A DNA stretch of 50,805 nucleotides from Chthoniobacter flavus (GTDB lineage Bacteria; Verrucomicrobiota; Verrucomicrobiia; Chthoniobacterales; Chthoniobacteraceae). The stretch is taken from contig CAMAUX010000039.1 of the NCBI GenBank assembly GCA_945861435.1, positions 1-50,805 of the forward strand, in the 5' to 3' direction. This document shows, one piece after another, positions 12,363 to 22,656 of this stretch (positions are counted from its first letter, which is position 1; each line of letters opens with the position of its first letter). Both the position numbers and the translations under genes were made by a program. The notes beneath the pieces are model-generated. The model made no database searches, was not told the origin of the DNA, and saw only the letters and a list, made by a program, of their open reading frames with translations.

Positions 12363-13782
12363 GAAAGGCATGGACGGGGAGATGGTGCGTCTGGATCGTG
12401 CCCATGTCTGGCACCCCTTCACGCCCTTCTCCACATGGATGGACGAGGGTTACGAGCCCACCGTGATTGTGCGCGGGCGCGGTTCGCGGCTTTTTGATGT
12501 GGAGGGGCGCGAGTATCTGGACGGCAATTCGTCGATCTGGGTGAACCTGCACGGGCACTGCAATGCGCAGATCGACCGGGCGATCCGTGCGCAGTTGAAG
12601 CGCATTGCGCACAGCTCGTTTCTGGGGCTCACCAACGAGGTGGCGCCGATGCTCGCGGCGCGGTTGTTGGAGTATGCGAGGCCCCAAGGGCAGCACGGGA
12701 CCGATGGCGGCGGGTTCGAGCGCGTGTTCTTTTCCGATGACGGTTCCACCGCGGTGGAGGCGGCGATCAAGGTGGTTTATCAGGCGTTCCAGATGACGGG
12801 ACAGCAGGAGCGTACGCAGTTCGTTTCGCTCGGGCGCGGCTATCATGGGGACACGGTCGGAGCGATGAGTGTGGGCCACAGTGCGGTGTTTCACGGGGCT
12901 TACCGCGGATTGATGTTTTCGAGTGGCGAGGCGATGTCGCCGGCGTGCTATCGCTGTCCTTTCAACCGTGCGGCTCCCGAACGAGCGGATGCGCGCACGA
13001 CGCGCCGGTGCGGCTTTGAATGCGTGGGGCAGTTTGCCCAGCGTGTGGAGGAGGCTGGTGGGCGCTTTGCTGGGGCGGTGCTTGAGCCCGTGGTGCAGGG
13101 GGCTGCGGGCATGGTGATGCATCCCGAGGGCTATCTCTCCAAGGTGGCGGACATCGTGCACGACGCAGGAGGAAAGCTGATCTTGGACGAGGTGATGACG
13201 GGCTTCCACCGCACCGGACGGGCGATGGCGTTCCATGCGGAGTCGTGCCAGCCCGATGTGGTGGCGCTGGCCAAGGGGCTCACGGGCGGGTATCTGCCTC
13301 TGGCTGCGACACTCGTGAAGGCGGATCTCGTGGAGGCGTTCATGGGCGGCCCGGAGCGCACGTTTTACCACGGGCACAGCTATAGCGGGAATCAGTTGGG
13401 ATGCGCTGCCGCGCTGGCCAATCTGGACTTGCTGGAGGCACCCGGCTTTGGGGCGAAACTCGAGCGCCTTATCGCGCGGCTTGGGCGGGCGGGACAGCGT
13501 TTCTGGGCGCATCCGCATGTGGGAGATGTGCGGCAGCAGGGGATGATCCTTGCGGTGGAGTTGGTGGAGGACTGGCGTTCGCGCAAGCCCTTCGCTCCTG
13601 AGAAGCGCCTCGGTTGGCGGGTGAGCGAGGCTGCCAAGAAGCACGGACTCCTCACACGACCGGCCGGCGATGTGCTCATCCTGATGCCCCCGCTTTCCAC
13701 ATCCGCCGCCGATGTGGAGCGGATGGTGGAGGCGTGCTATCGGGCGCTGTGCGACGTCCTGCCTGTGTCCGCCGGGGTGTGA
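12352..13782 (+). CDS. bioA: Adenosylmethionine-8-amino-7-oxononanoate aminotransferase
   Basis: A 476-residue class III aminotransferase. It uses S-adenosylmethionine as amino donor to make 7,8-diaminopelargonate in biotin synthesis. BioA hallmarks are the N-terminal HVWHPFTPF (residues 18-26), GNSSIWVNLHGH, the PLP segment with ILDEVMTGFHRTG (Asp279) and the lysine in ALAKGLTGGYLPLA (Lys308). I placed the start at the ATG at 12352; a TTG at 12340 and an ATG at 12370 are alternatives and none has a good ribosome binding site. A cysteine cluster near 199-224 (CYRCPFN ... CGFEC) is characteristic of many BioA proteins. No other biotin gene is nearby. Confidence 0.9.
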   Translation: MAAEKGMDGEMVRLDRAHVWHPFTPFSTWMDEGYEPTVIVRGRGSRLFDVEGREYLDGNSSIWVNLHGHCNAQIDRAIRAQLKRIAHSSFLGLTNEVAPMLAARLLEYARPQGQHGTDGGGFERVFFSDDGSTAVEAAIKVVYQAFQMTGQQERTQFVSLGRGYHGDTVGAMSVGHSAVFHGAYRGLMFSSGEAMSPACYRCPFNRAAPERADARTTRRCGFECVGQFAQRVEEAGGRFAGAVLEPVVQGAAGMVMHPEGYLSKVADIVHDAGGKLILDEVMTGFHRTGRAMAFHAESCQPDVVALAKGLTGGYLPLAATLVKADLVEAFMGGPERTFYHGHSYSGNQLGCAAALANLDLLEAPGFGAKLERLIARLGRAGQRFWAHPHVGDVRQQGMILAVELVEDWRSRKPFAPEKRLGWRVSEAAKKHGLLTRPAGDVLILMPPLSTSAADVERMVEACYRALCDVLPVSAGV

Positions 13783-13896
13783 TTAAAAGGGCGGGGCAAG
13801 GTGGCGATCTTCCGTGAGCGTCTCAGCCTGGGGCGAATCCGCGGTAAACGCTCTGGGTGCACGGCGGGTTTGCGGTGGATGTCCGCCAGAGGATTG

Positions 13897-14112
13897 CTAT
13901 CGGCTGAGACCAACCGACAGCTCGTCCACAAGGCGAGGACGGCGTCCGTCCTCTTCGGTTATGACCGCCTCGGATCTGTCTGGGTTGGGGTCCAGAACGA
14001 TCTTGCCATCGACGATCTCAAAGGAAATGACCGCGCATGCAGGCGGGCCAAGCTTCTTGCGAATTTCCAAAGGAATCACCACCTGTTCCTTGCTTGAAAG
14101 GGGCGCTGTCAT
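13897..14112 (-). CDS. AbrB/SpoVT-type DNA-binding protein (antitoxin-like, orphan)
   Basis: A 71-residue protein. The first 45 residues have the swapped-hairpin AbrB pattern: SSKEQVVIPLEIRKKLG, then ISFEIVDGKIVL. Proteins of this size are usually antitoxins of MazE/VapB type or small regulators. No PIN, MazF or other toxin frame lies next to it on either side, so it appears to be an orphan. GTG at 14115 and TTG at 14118 are alternative starts. The frame converges on bioA. A -10-like TAAAAT ends only six bases before the ATG, suggesting a leaderless transcript. Confidence 0.75.
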   Translation of the reverse strand: MTAPLSSKEQVVIPLEIRKKLGPPACAVISFEIVDGKIVLDPNPDRSEAVITEEDGRRPRLVDELSVGLSR

Positions 14113-14118
14113 CACCAA

Positions 14119-14141
14119 ATTTTACTCGTCTTACTGCGAGT
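14119..14141 (-). promoter_or_regulatory. Promoter and palindrome before the AbrB-type gene
   Basis: On the minus strand, ACTCG-N8-CGAGT (14124-14141) directly abuts and overlaps a -10-like TAAAAT (14119-14124). AbrB-type antitoxins commonly repress their own promoters through such short palindromes, so this is a candidate operator. The arms are only 5 bp long. Confidence 0.35.
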
Positions 14142-14409
14142 TGACGGGGGGGGGCTTTTGCGGAACGAAATCGAGTTCCGAGTGGCGCACGGTGAAGGGC
14201 ATTGGTCGTGGAATGGGGAGAGCGCGCAGCTCGGCATGAAGTCGGGAGGGCGTGACGAGATCGCGTTGATTGGCAAGGGGGGCCTGCAGGCGGAAGGCGG
14301 GGATTTGAACGGGTGAGGGAAGTCGGGGACGCGGTCTGCGATTTGGTGAGTGATGCGAGCAGTAACTGCGATGCAACTTTGGTGGTTCTGGGGTGTTGGA
14401 ACGCATTGT

Positions 14410-15384
14410 ATGAAGTTTCTCCCTCCCTCCCTTGCATCGCTCTGCCTGCTCTGCTGCTCGCTTCACGCCGCTGACTCCGGCGCGGCGTCTGTGGATGCGG
14501 CGGTGAAGGTCCCGGTGGCTCCTGTGAAAAAGGAGCCCGCAAAGCTCAGTGTTCCGCCGACCGAGGCCGATGTGGCCTATGGCAGTCACCGCAAGCAGGT
14601 GCTGCATTTTTGGAGGGCAGTCTCCGAGAAGCCCACGCCGGTGCTCTTCTTCATCCATGGTGGCGGCTGGCGGGGCGGCGACCGCACTTCGGTCAACTCT
14701 CTGCTCAAACCCGCGCTCGAGAAGGGGATTTCCGTGGTGTCCGTGGAGTATCGATTCGTTCAAGAGTCCTCGGACCAGGAGCCTCCCGTGAAGGGACCCC
14801 TGAGCGACGCCGCACGCGCGCTGCAGTTTGTGCGCAGCAAGGCCGCGCAGTGGAATCTGGACAAGAGCCGGATCGGGGCCAGTGGCGGATCGGCTGGCGC
14901 GTGCAGCAGCTTGTGGCTGGCTTTTCACGACGACATGGCGGAGCCGAACAGCACGGATCCCGTCGCGCGGGAATCGACCCGTCTGACTTGCGCGGCGGTT
15001 TCCGGGGCGCAGACCACTCTGGACCCTCAGCAGATGCGCGAGTGGACGCCCAACAGCAAGTACGGCGCACACGCCTTCGGGATCACCGGGACCTTTGAGG
15101 TTTTTCTCGCCGAACGGGAGAAGATCCTGCCGTGGATCGCGCTGTATTCCCCGTACGCGCTGGTGAGTGCGGGGGATCCGCCGGTGGGTCTGTACTACGG
15201 TGCTCCGCCGGCCATGGGGCAGGATCAGAAGGACCCGACGCACAGTGCGAATTTTGGTGTCGGGCTGAAGGCGCGCTGCGACGCGCTGAAGGTGCCTTGC
15301 GAACTGGTGTATCCGGGCGCACCGAGTGTGAAACACGCAGGCATTTTCGACTTCCTAGTCGCGCATCTCCAGCCAGCCCAGTAG
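14410..15384 (+). CDS. Exported alpha/beta-hydrolase (BD-FAE/esterase-lipase type)
   Basis: A 324-residue secreted hydrolase. The frame opens at 14350, but the ATG at 14410 begins a clear signal peptide (MKFLPPSLASLCLLCCSLHA), so I chose it. Signatures of the esterase/BD-FAE alpha/beta-hydrolases are the oxyanion segment HGGGW (residues 83-87), the nucleophile elbow GGSAG (Ser161) and a late histidine in VKHAGIFDF near the C-terminus. Members remove acyl or feruloyl groups from small esters and plant polysaccharides; the substrate here is unknown. The next gene, 10 bases downstream, is also a secreted carbohydrate-esterase-like protein, so the two probably form an operon acting on acetylated glycans. 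Confidence 0.85.
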   Translation: MKFLPPSLASLCLLCCSLHAADSGAASVDAAVKVPVAPVKKEPAKLSVPPTEADVAYGSHRKQVLHFWRAVSEKPTPVLFFIHGGGWRGGDRTSVNSLLKPALEKGISVVSVEYRFVQESSDQEPPVKGPLSDAARALQFVRSKAAQWNLDKSRIGASGGSAGACSSLWLAFHDDMAEPNSTDPVARESTRLTCAAVSGAQTTLDPQQMREWTPNSKYGAHAFGITGTFEVFLAEREKILPWIALYSPYALVSAGDPPVGLYYGAPPAMGQDQKDPTHSANFGVGLKARCDALKVPCELVYPGAPSVKHAGIFDFLVAHLQPAQ

Positions 15385-15394
15385 CTCAGGAGCC

Positions 15395-16558
15395 GTGAAT
15401 CCTGTGTCTCGTTTGTTCCGTATTGCGCGGGTGCTGTTTGTGCCGTGGTTTGGCGTCAGCGCGTGGGCGGGATCCATGGTCCTCACCTCGCCGATCGACT
15501 ACCAAGTGGCCCAGCGCAACTCTGTGGAGGGCGGCAGTGTTCCCGTCACAGGCACACTTGCGGAGGGCGTTCCCGGAGACGGGATTCTTGAGGTGCGGGT
15601 CACGCGTGGTGGGATAGCTGGTTCCGATGGCGATGGATGGAGGGCGCTTCCCTTTGAGAAAAGCGGCAATGCGTTCAAGGCTGGCTTAAGGCTTCCGTCA
15701 GGGGGGTGGTACCGTCTCGAGATCCGCATCCGCGCAGGCAATGTGGAGGCTGGCGGGGCCGTGGTGGAGCATCTTGGAATGGGGGAGGTTTTTGTGGTGG
15801 CTGGGCAGTCCAATTCCGCCAACCACGGTGAGGAGAAGCAGCGGACCTCCACCGGGCTTGCCTCCACATTTGACGGAGCCAGATGGCGTCCCGCCGATGA
15901 TCCGCAGCCCGGGGCTTCGGGTGGAGGCGGCAGTTTTCTTCCACCGTTTGGCGACGCGATGGCGGAGCGATTGGGTGTTCCGATTGGTTTTCTTGCGTGC
16001 GGGATCGGAGCCACCAGTGTGCGCGAGTGGCTGCCGGCGGGGGCGACGTTTCCCAATCCGCCCACCATTGAGAGACGGGTTCGTGCGCTTCCGGATGGCC
16101 AGTGGGAGAGTCTTGGCGAGGCATACAGCGGGTTTCTCGTGCGGTTGAGGCAGCCCGGGGTTCGCGGTTTCCGGGCTGTTTTGTGGCATCAGGGGGAGAG
16201 CGATGCCAACCAGCGGGACTCGTCCCGGACACTTTCCGGGGCGCTGTATCGAGCGTCTCTGGAGCGAGTCATTCGGGACTCGCGTGCGGCCGTTGGATGG
16301 GAGGTGCCATGGTTTGTTGCGCAGGTTTCCTACCACGTTCCTGGAGACGAGGCCTCGGCCGACATCCGTGCTGCACAGGCTTCACTCTGGAAGGACGGGA
16401 TCGCTTTGGAGGGGCCGGACTCGGACGCGCTCACGGGCTTGTTGCGCGAGCGAGGGGGACAGGGTGTGCACTTTAGCGGGCCTGGCTTGCGCGAGCACGC
16501 AGCACGTTGGGTGGACAAGGTGGCTCCGTGGCTGGAGGGTCGTTTGAGAGTGCCATGA
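15395..16558 (+). CDS. Exported sialate O-acetylesterase-like SGNH hydrolase
   Basis: A 387-residue protein with a signal peptide (hydrophobic run ending near SAWAG). A beta-sandwich-like N-terminal domain of about 125 residues precedes an SGNH/SASA domain: the nucleophile motif GQSNSANH (Ser139), GFLACGIGATSVREW as block II, LWHQGESDANQ as block III, and a C-terminal GGQGVHFSGPGLREHA carrying the catalytic histidine. This matches the sialate O-acetylesterase / DUF303 acetylxylan-esterase group, which removes O-acetyl groups from sugars. It follows the preceding esterase by 10 bases, so they are likely cotranscribed. Confidence 0.88.
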   Translation: MNPVSRLFRIARVLFVPWFGVSAWAGSMVLTSPIDYQVAQRNSVEGGSVPVTGTLAEGVPGDGILEVRVTRGGIAGSDGDGWRALPFEKSGNAFKAGLRLPSGGWYRLEIRIRAGNVEAGGAVVEHLGMGEVFVVAGQSNSANHGEEKQRTSTGLASTFDGARWRPADDPQPGASGGGGSFLPPFGDAMAERLGVPIGFLACGIGATSVREWLPAGATFPNPPTIERRVRALPDGQWESLGEAYSGFLVRLRQPGVRGFRAVLWHQGESDANQRDSSRTLSGALYRASLERVIRDSRAAVGWEVPWFVAQVSYHVPGDEASADIRAAQASLWKDGIALEGPDSDALTGLLRERGGQGVHFSGPGLREHAARWVDKVAPWLEGRLRVP

Positions 16559-18227
<1,669 letters not shown>

Positions 18228-18806
18228 CGCGTGCCGCTATCCGGTATCGGCTCAAAGAGAAGGCGCTGCCGTCCTGCATTAAGTGTGCGGGCAGGTGTCT
18301 GTGGGTAGGGAGCCGCGCGGTGTCTCTCCAAGTCCGGCTTCCGTTTTGGCTCAATTGGCAGGAGGGGGTGGATCGCATTGAAGAATGCCGATCCGCCCTC
18401 TGCGGCGGGCAGTCGCGTTCACGAAGGAACCGATAGGGACGGGTTGGGTTTCGTTACATCCTCGGTCTTCTCACCCCATCCGCGTCGCGTCGCGTGGGGA
18501 GCTGCGATCCGGTGGTTCCCTGCGGTCGGGTTGCGAACTGTGGTCGCCAGACCGTTTCCAACGCCTACGGCATGCTGAGGTTGAGAGGAGCCTGCAGGAA
18601 TCGGGCGGATACTCTTCCCGAGCGTTGGGAGGAGGCGCAACCGTTGTGCGAACGGGTGGGAAACTGGCCGCGACTTTCCAGCGCGGGTGGGCGACTCCGG
18701 GGTGGAAGAGGAGCGGCGCATCTGTCAGGGTATCGGGCTGCAGAGTTGGCGCACCCCCAAAAGATGCGCCCATGCCACCCCGGTGTTTCGTCATCATTTA
18801 CTCATC
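18228..18806. other. Intergenic region before the DUF1592 gene
   Basis: About 579 bases with no convincing gene. The frame of the downstream gene is open from 18687, but its signal peptide starts at 18807. The middle of this region carries a degenerate copy of the structured repeat described at 38044-38741. Confidence 0.55.
18450..18585 (+). repeat. Degenerate copy of the structured repeat (third copy)
   Basis: The segment aligns in order with the repeat copies near 38.1 and 38.5 kb: TTTCGTTACATC against TCTCGTTATCATG, then CTTCTC, then GCGTCGCGTGG, then ATCCGGTGGTTCCCT (identical over 15 bases), GTTGCG-ACTG, and finally GCCT-CGGCATG. The internal hairpins are partly broken, so it looks older or decayed. 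Confidence 0.6.
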
Positions 18807-21260
18807 ATGCGAGTACAGCGTCTTCCTGCTCTTTTGTGGCTGGGAGCGGGCTTGGCGGCTGGAATCGTGTTGAGTGGTTCACTGGAGGGGGCGCCGTCGG
18901 TGAAGGCTGCTGGTGCGGCTTCTGGAGTGGGTTCGCAGGTGCCGGCGCCCTTGCGTGCGGTGTTCGAGAAGCACTGTCTGGACTGCCACGATGCGGGTGA
19001 ACGCAAGGGTGGGCTGGACCTCGATGCGCTGGCGTTCGATCTCGGTGATCGTCAGACGATGGCTGCGTGGGAGCGGGTCTACGATCGCATGTCCCTGGGG
19101 GAGATGCCGCCGAAGAAGAAGGCGCCGATCGCTGCTGGTGCGAAGTCGGCCGCGGTGGGTGTTCTTGGAACGGCTCTTTTGGAGGAGGACCGCAGGCGCA
19201 AGGGGACGGTGCTTCGGCGACTGAACCGGGTGGAGTACGAGAACACGCTGCACGACCTGCTCGGGGGCCACGCGGAGCTCAAGGAGATGCTGCCGGAGGA
19301 CGGGTCGGTGTTTGGGTTTGATAATGTGGGTGAGGCGCTGGATCTGTCGGCGGTTCATCTGCAGCGTTACATGGAGGCCGCCGGTGTGGCATTGCGCGAG
19401 GCGGTGCAGAAGGGGCCTGCGCCCGAGAGCAGGAAGGTGGCCGCCGCGTTTGATTCTGGGCGCAATGCGGAGCACATCGGCAAGCACTGGCACAGGCTGG
19501 AGGACGGATCGGTGGTGTTTTTTGCGCGGGGTGCATTTCCGTCCATCGAGTCGGGCGATGTGAGGATTGGGCAGGACGGGGTGTACCGCATCCAGATCAC
19601 GGGGCGGGCGTATCAGAGCGCGGCGGCGGTGGTGTTCGACGTGCTTGCGACGCAGCCGCGGCTTGGAGCTGCGACGCATCCGGTGGGGACGTTTGAGTTT
19701 TCGGAGCGCAAGGGCTCGATCACGGTGGAGGTGTTTTTGCGCAAGGATGAGAAGATCCGCTTCATCCCGCATCTCAGTCCGGACCAGAAGGCGCTGCAGA
19801 CGGGCGGGCCTGCGGCGTACAAGGGGGCGGGGCTTGCGTTGGAGCCTGTGCAGATGGAGGGGCCGTTGGTGGGGGAATGGCCGTCTGCAGGGCATCGGCT
19901 GCTCTTCGGGGATCTGGCTGCCACGGCGCGTCCCGCATGGAAGGGGGCGAAGACGATGGTGTACGAGATGGAGTCCACCGATGTGGGAAAAGATGCGGCG
20001 CGTCTTCTGGCGGGGTTTGCGACGCGTGCGTTCCGGCGTCCGGTGGGTGAGCAGAAGGTGACGCCGTATGTGAGGATGGTGGAGGAGGAGGTGAAGGGGG
20101 GCAGCAATTTTGAGGCGGCGATGCTCAATGCGTACACGGCGGTGCTCTGTGCGCCGGACTTTCTTTATTTGAAGGAGTCCGCTGGGAGGCTGGACGACTT
20201 GGCGCTCGCTTCGCGGCTGAGCTACATGCTGTGGGGGAGCCTGCCGGATGCGGAGTTGCTTGCGGCGGCGGCCAAGGGGCAGCTTGTGAAGAGCGAGGTG
20301 CTGCGGGCGCAGACGGAGCGGATGCTCAAGGATGCGAGGGTGGCGCGGTTCACGGAGAATTTCACGGGTCAGTGGCTGGGGCTGCGGGACATCGAGTTTA
20401 CGGTGCCGGACGCGAAGCTTTACCCGGAGTTTGATGGGGCGTTGAAGGAGGCGATGGTGAGGGAGACGCGGTTGTTTTTTGAGGAGATGCTGGGGAAGAA
20501 CCTGCATGTGCTGCAGTTCATTGATTCGGACTGGACGATGCTCAACGAGCGGCTGGCCCGGCATTACGGGGTGGAGGGAGTGAAGGGGGTTGGGTTTCGC
20601 AGGGTGCCGCTCAAGGCTGAGCATCACAGGGGTGGGGTGCTTACGCACGCGAGTGTGCTGAAGGTGTCGGCGAATGGGACGAACACGTCCCCCGTGGTGC
20701 GTGGGGCGTGGGTGCTGGATCGGATTCTTGGAACGCCGCCGGCGCCGCCTCCGCCCGGCATTCCGGGTGTGGAGCCGGACATCCGGGGTGCGACGACGCT
20801 GCGGCAGTTGTTGGAGAAGCATCGCAACTTGGAGAGCTGCAACGGGTGTCACAGCAAGATCGATCCACCCGGGTTTGCGCTTGAGAGCTACGATCCCACG
20901 GGAGGTTGGCGGGAGTTTTACCGGTCGCTTGGGGACAAGTTTCCCAAGCCCACGAACCTTCCGGCGGAAGTGCGGAATGTGGCATGGCGGGTGGGGCCGC
21001 CGGTGGATGCGTCTGGGGTGACGGCCGGAGGCGCGGCGTTCAAGGACCTCGCGGAGTTCAAGCGGTTGATCACGGCGAGTCCGGAGCGCTTTCCTCGTGC
21101 GCTGGCGCTCAAACTGGCGACCTACGGGAGCGGGCGGGGCATGGGGATCTCGGATCGGCCGGAGCTTGCGCGCATTACGGCGGCCGTGGCGAAGAAGGGC
21201 AATGGTTTCCGGGACATGGTCCACGAGGTGATCCAGAGCGATATTTTCCGCAGCAAATGA
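18807..21260 (+). CDS. Exported DUF1592/DUF1588/DUF1585 protein with cytochrome c motifs
   Basis: An 817-residue protein typical of Planctomycetota and Verrucomicrobiota. The ATG at 18807 starts the signal peptide (RVQRLPALLWLGAGLAAG). Domains in order: a cytochrome c-like segment with heme motif CLDCH (residues 57-61) followed by MPPKKK; DUF1587 (VLRRLNRVEYENTLHDLLG); a beta-rich insert; DUF1592 (RLSYMLWGSLPDAELL, FTENFTGQWLGLRDI); DUF1588 (RGGVLTHASVLKVSANGT, SPVVRGAWVLDRILG) with a second heme-type motif CNGCH; and DUF1585 at the end (RITAAVAKKGNGFRDMV). The function is not established; an extracytoplasmic redox or glycan role is proposed for the family. The stop codon overlaps the start of the DUF1552 gene, so the two are coupled. 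Confidence 0.92.
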   Translation: MRVQRLPALLWLGAGLAAGIVLSGSLEGAPSVKAAGAASGVGSQVPAPLRAVFEKHCLDCHDAGERKGGLDLDALAFDLGDRQTMAAWERVYDRMSLGEMPPKKKAPIAAGAKSAAVGVLGTALLEEDRRRKGTVLRRLNRVEYENTLHDLLGGHAELKEMLPEDGSVFGFDNVGEALDLSAVHLQRYMEAAGVALREAVQKGPAPESRKVAAAFDSGRNAEHIGKHWHRLEDGSVVFFARGAFPSIESGDVRIGQDGVYRIQITGRAYQSAAAVVFDVLATQPRLGAATHPVGTFEFSERKGSITVEVFLRKDEKIRFIPHLSPDQKALQTGGPAAYKGAGLALEPVQMEGPLVGEWPSAGHRLLFGDLAATARPAWKGAKTMVYEMESTDVGKDAARLLAGFATRAFRRPVGEQKVTPYVRMVEEEVKGGSNFEAAMLNAYTAVLCAPDFLYLKESAGRLDDLALASRLSYMLWGSLPDAELLAAAAKGQLVKSEVLRAQTERMLKDARVARFTENFTGQWLGLRDIEFTVPDAKLYPEFDGALKEAMVRETRLFFEEMLGKNLHVLQFIDSDWTMLNERLARHYGVEGVKGVGFRRVPLKAEHHRGGVLTHASVLKVSANGTNTSPVVRGAWVLDRILGTPPAPPPPGIPGVEPDIRGATTLRQLLEKHRNLESCNGCHSKIDPPGFALESYDPTGGWREFYRSLGDKFPKPTNLPAEVRNVAWRVGPPVDASGVTAGGAAFKDLAEFKRLITASPERFPRALALKLATYGSGRGMGISDRPELARITAAVAKKGNGFRDMVHEVIQSDIFRSK

Positions 21261-22612
21261 CTTCCTTCCGCAGCACGCAACCCGCCCAGAATTCCATGCA
21301 GACTCCCTCCTTCACCACCAAGGCGCATCTTTCGCGCAGATCCTTTCTGAGGGGCGCGGGTGCGCTCGTGGCGCTTCCGTGGCTGGAGGCGATGGTGCCG
21401 GCGCTGGCGACGAGGGCGCAGGCGGCGGAGGCGATGCGGGCGCCGCGGCGTTTTGTTGCGATCAACCACGGGCTGGGGATCCACGGGCCGTTTCTGTTTC
21501 CGAAGGAGGAGGGAGCGGGCTACGCGTTGACGCCGTATCTTGAGCCGCTAGGGGAGGTGCGTTCGCAGTTTTCGCTGATCTCGGGGCTTTCGCACGAGGA
21601 GCAGAACGGTGCGAACGGGCACACCTCGGAGCTGACATGGCTGACGGGCGCAAAGCATCCCGGGCTTCCTGGTTTTCGCAACAGCATCTCGATCGACCAG
21701 TTGCTCATTGAGAAGCTCAATCCCGACACGCGTTTCCTGAGTTTGCTGCTGAACACCTCTGGCTCGGATTCGATGTCGTGGTCCGCGAACGGGGTGAACC
21801 TGCCGGCGGAGACTTCGCCGGCAAAGGTGTTCCAGATGCTCTTTGTGAATGGGACGGCCGCTGATGTGCAGAACCAGGTACGCGGACTTCAGCGCGGACG
21901 CAGCGTTCTGGATACTGTGCGAGCACAGGCGAAGGATTTTGAGCGCGATCTGGGCGCGCGGGACCGGGAGAAGCTGGATCAGTACTTCACCGGGGTGCGT
22001 GAGTTGGAGGGGCGGCTCAAGGCGGGTGAGGCGTGGGCGGTGAAGCCGAAGCCGTCGGTTGCGGTGAAGGCTCCGGTGGACGTTGCGGACCGCACGGACG
22101 TGATTGCGCGGACGCGGTTGCTGCATGAGCTCATCGTGCTGGCGCTGCAGACCGACTCGACGCGGTTCATCACGCTGAAGGCGAGCGGCATGAATGCGGT
22201 GCCGAAGATCGAGGGGGTGTCTTCGGACTGGCACAACCTCAGTCATCACGGTCTCGACGAGAAGAAGATCGACGAACTCAAGCTCATCGAGCGCGCGGAG
22301 TTTGTGGAGATTGCGCGTCTGCTGGGCTCGCTGAAGGCGGCGGGCGAGGGGGGGGGCACGCTGCTGGATCACACGGTGGTGCTGGCGGGGAGCAACCTTG
22401 GAAACGCCAGCAGCCACAGTTGGCGAGATCTGCCCGTGCTGCTGGCCGGGGGCGGTTTCCGGCACGGCAACCATGTGGTGGCGGGAGGTGCGGGCACGCA
22501 GAACGCGCGTTTGGCGAATCTGTTTGTTCAGATCGCGCGGCACCTTGGGGCGCCGGTCCCGCACTTCGGTTCGAGCACGGGCGATAGTGTGAAGGGGCTC
22601 GCGAGCGCATGA
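21257..22612 (+). CDS. Exported DUF1552 protein with Tat-type signal
   Basis: A 451-residue protein. The start overlaps the previous stop codon as ATGA, indicating translational coupling; an ATG at 21296 is an alternative. The N-terminus holds a twin-arginine-like signal SRRSFLRGAGALVALPWLEAM. The mature part is DUF1552: INHGLGIHGPFLFP, ISGLSHEEQNGANGHTSE, SIDQLLIEKL, SDWHNLSHHG and AGSNLGNASSHSWRDLPVLLAGG. DUF1552 proteins nearly always sit directly after DUF1592 proteins in PVC genomes and belong to an alkaline-phosphatase/DUF1501-like fold by recollection. The pair probably works together in the periplasm; the substrate is unknown. Confidence 0.9.
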   Translation: MTSFRSTQPAQNSMQTPSFTTKAHLSRRSFLRGAGALVALPWLEAMVPALATRAQAAEAMRAPRRFVAINHGLGIHGPFLFPKEEGAGYALTPYLEPLGEVRSQFSLISGLSHEEQNGANGHTSELTWLTGAKHPGLPGFRNSISIDQLLIEKLNPDTRFLSLLLNTSGSDSMSWSANGVNLPAETSPAKVFQMLFVNGTAADVQNQVRGLQRGRSVLDTVRAQAKDFERDLGARDREKLDQYFTGVRELEGRLKAGEAWAVKPKPSVAVKAPVDVADRTDVIARTRLLHELIVLALQTDSTRFITLKASGMNAVPKIEGVSSDWHNLSHHGLDEKKIDELKLIERAEFVEIARLLGSLKAAGEGGGTLLDHTVVLAGSNLGNASSHSWRDLPVLLAGGGFRHGNHVVAGGAGTQNARLANLFVQIARHLGAPVPHFGSSTGDSVKGLASA

Positions 22613-22656
22613 GCTGGGGTGGTCGCTGAAGTTGTGTTGCAACCTTTCATCGTTTT

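Noticed and set aside
13783-13896. Possible toxin partner for the AbrB-type gene
   Set aside because: Only 114 bases separate it from bioA and no coding frame of toxin size fits there.
14131-14340. Protein-like minus-strand stretch upstream of the AbrB-type gene (QRDLVTPSRLHAELRALP)
   Set aside because: No start codon until the last 23 residues. It could be a gene remnant but evidence is too thin; the gap 14113-14409 is otherwise empty.
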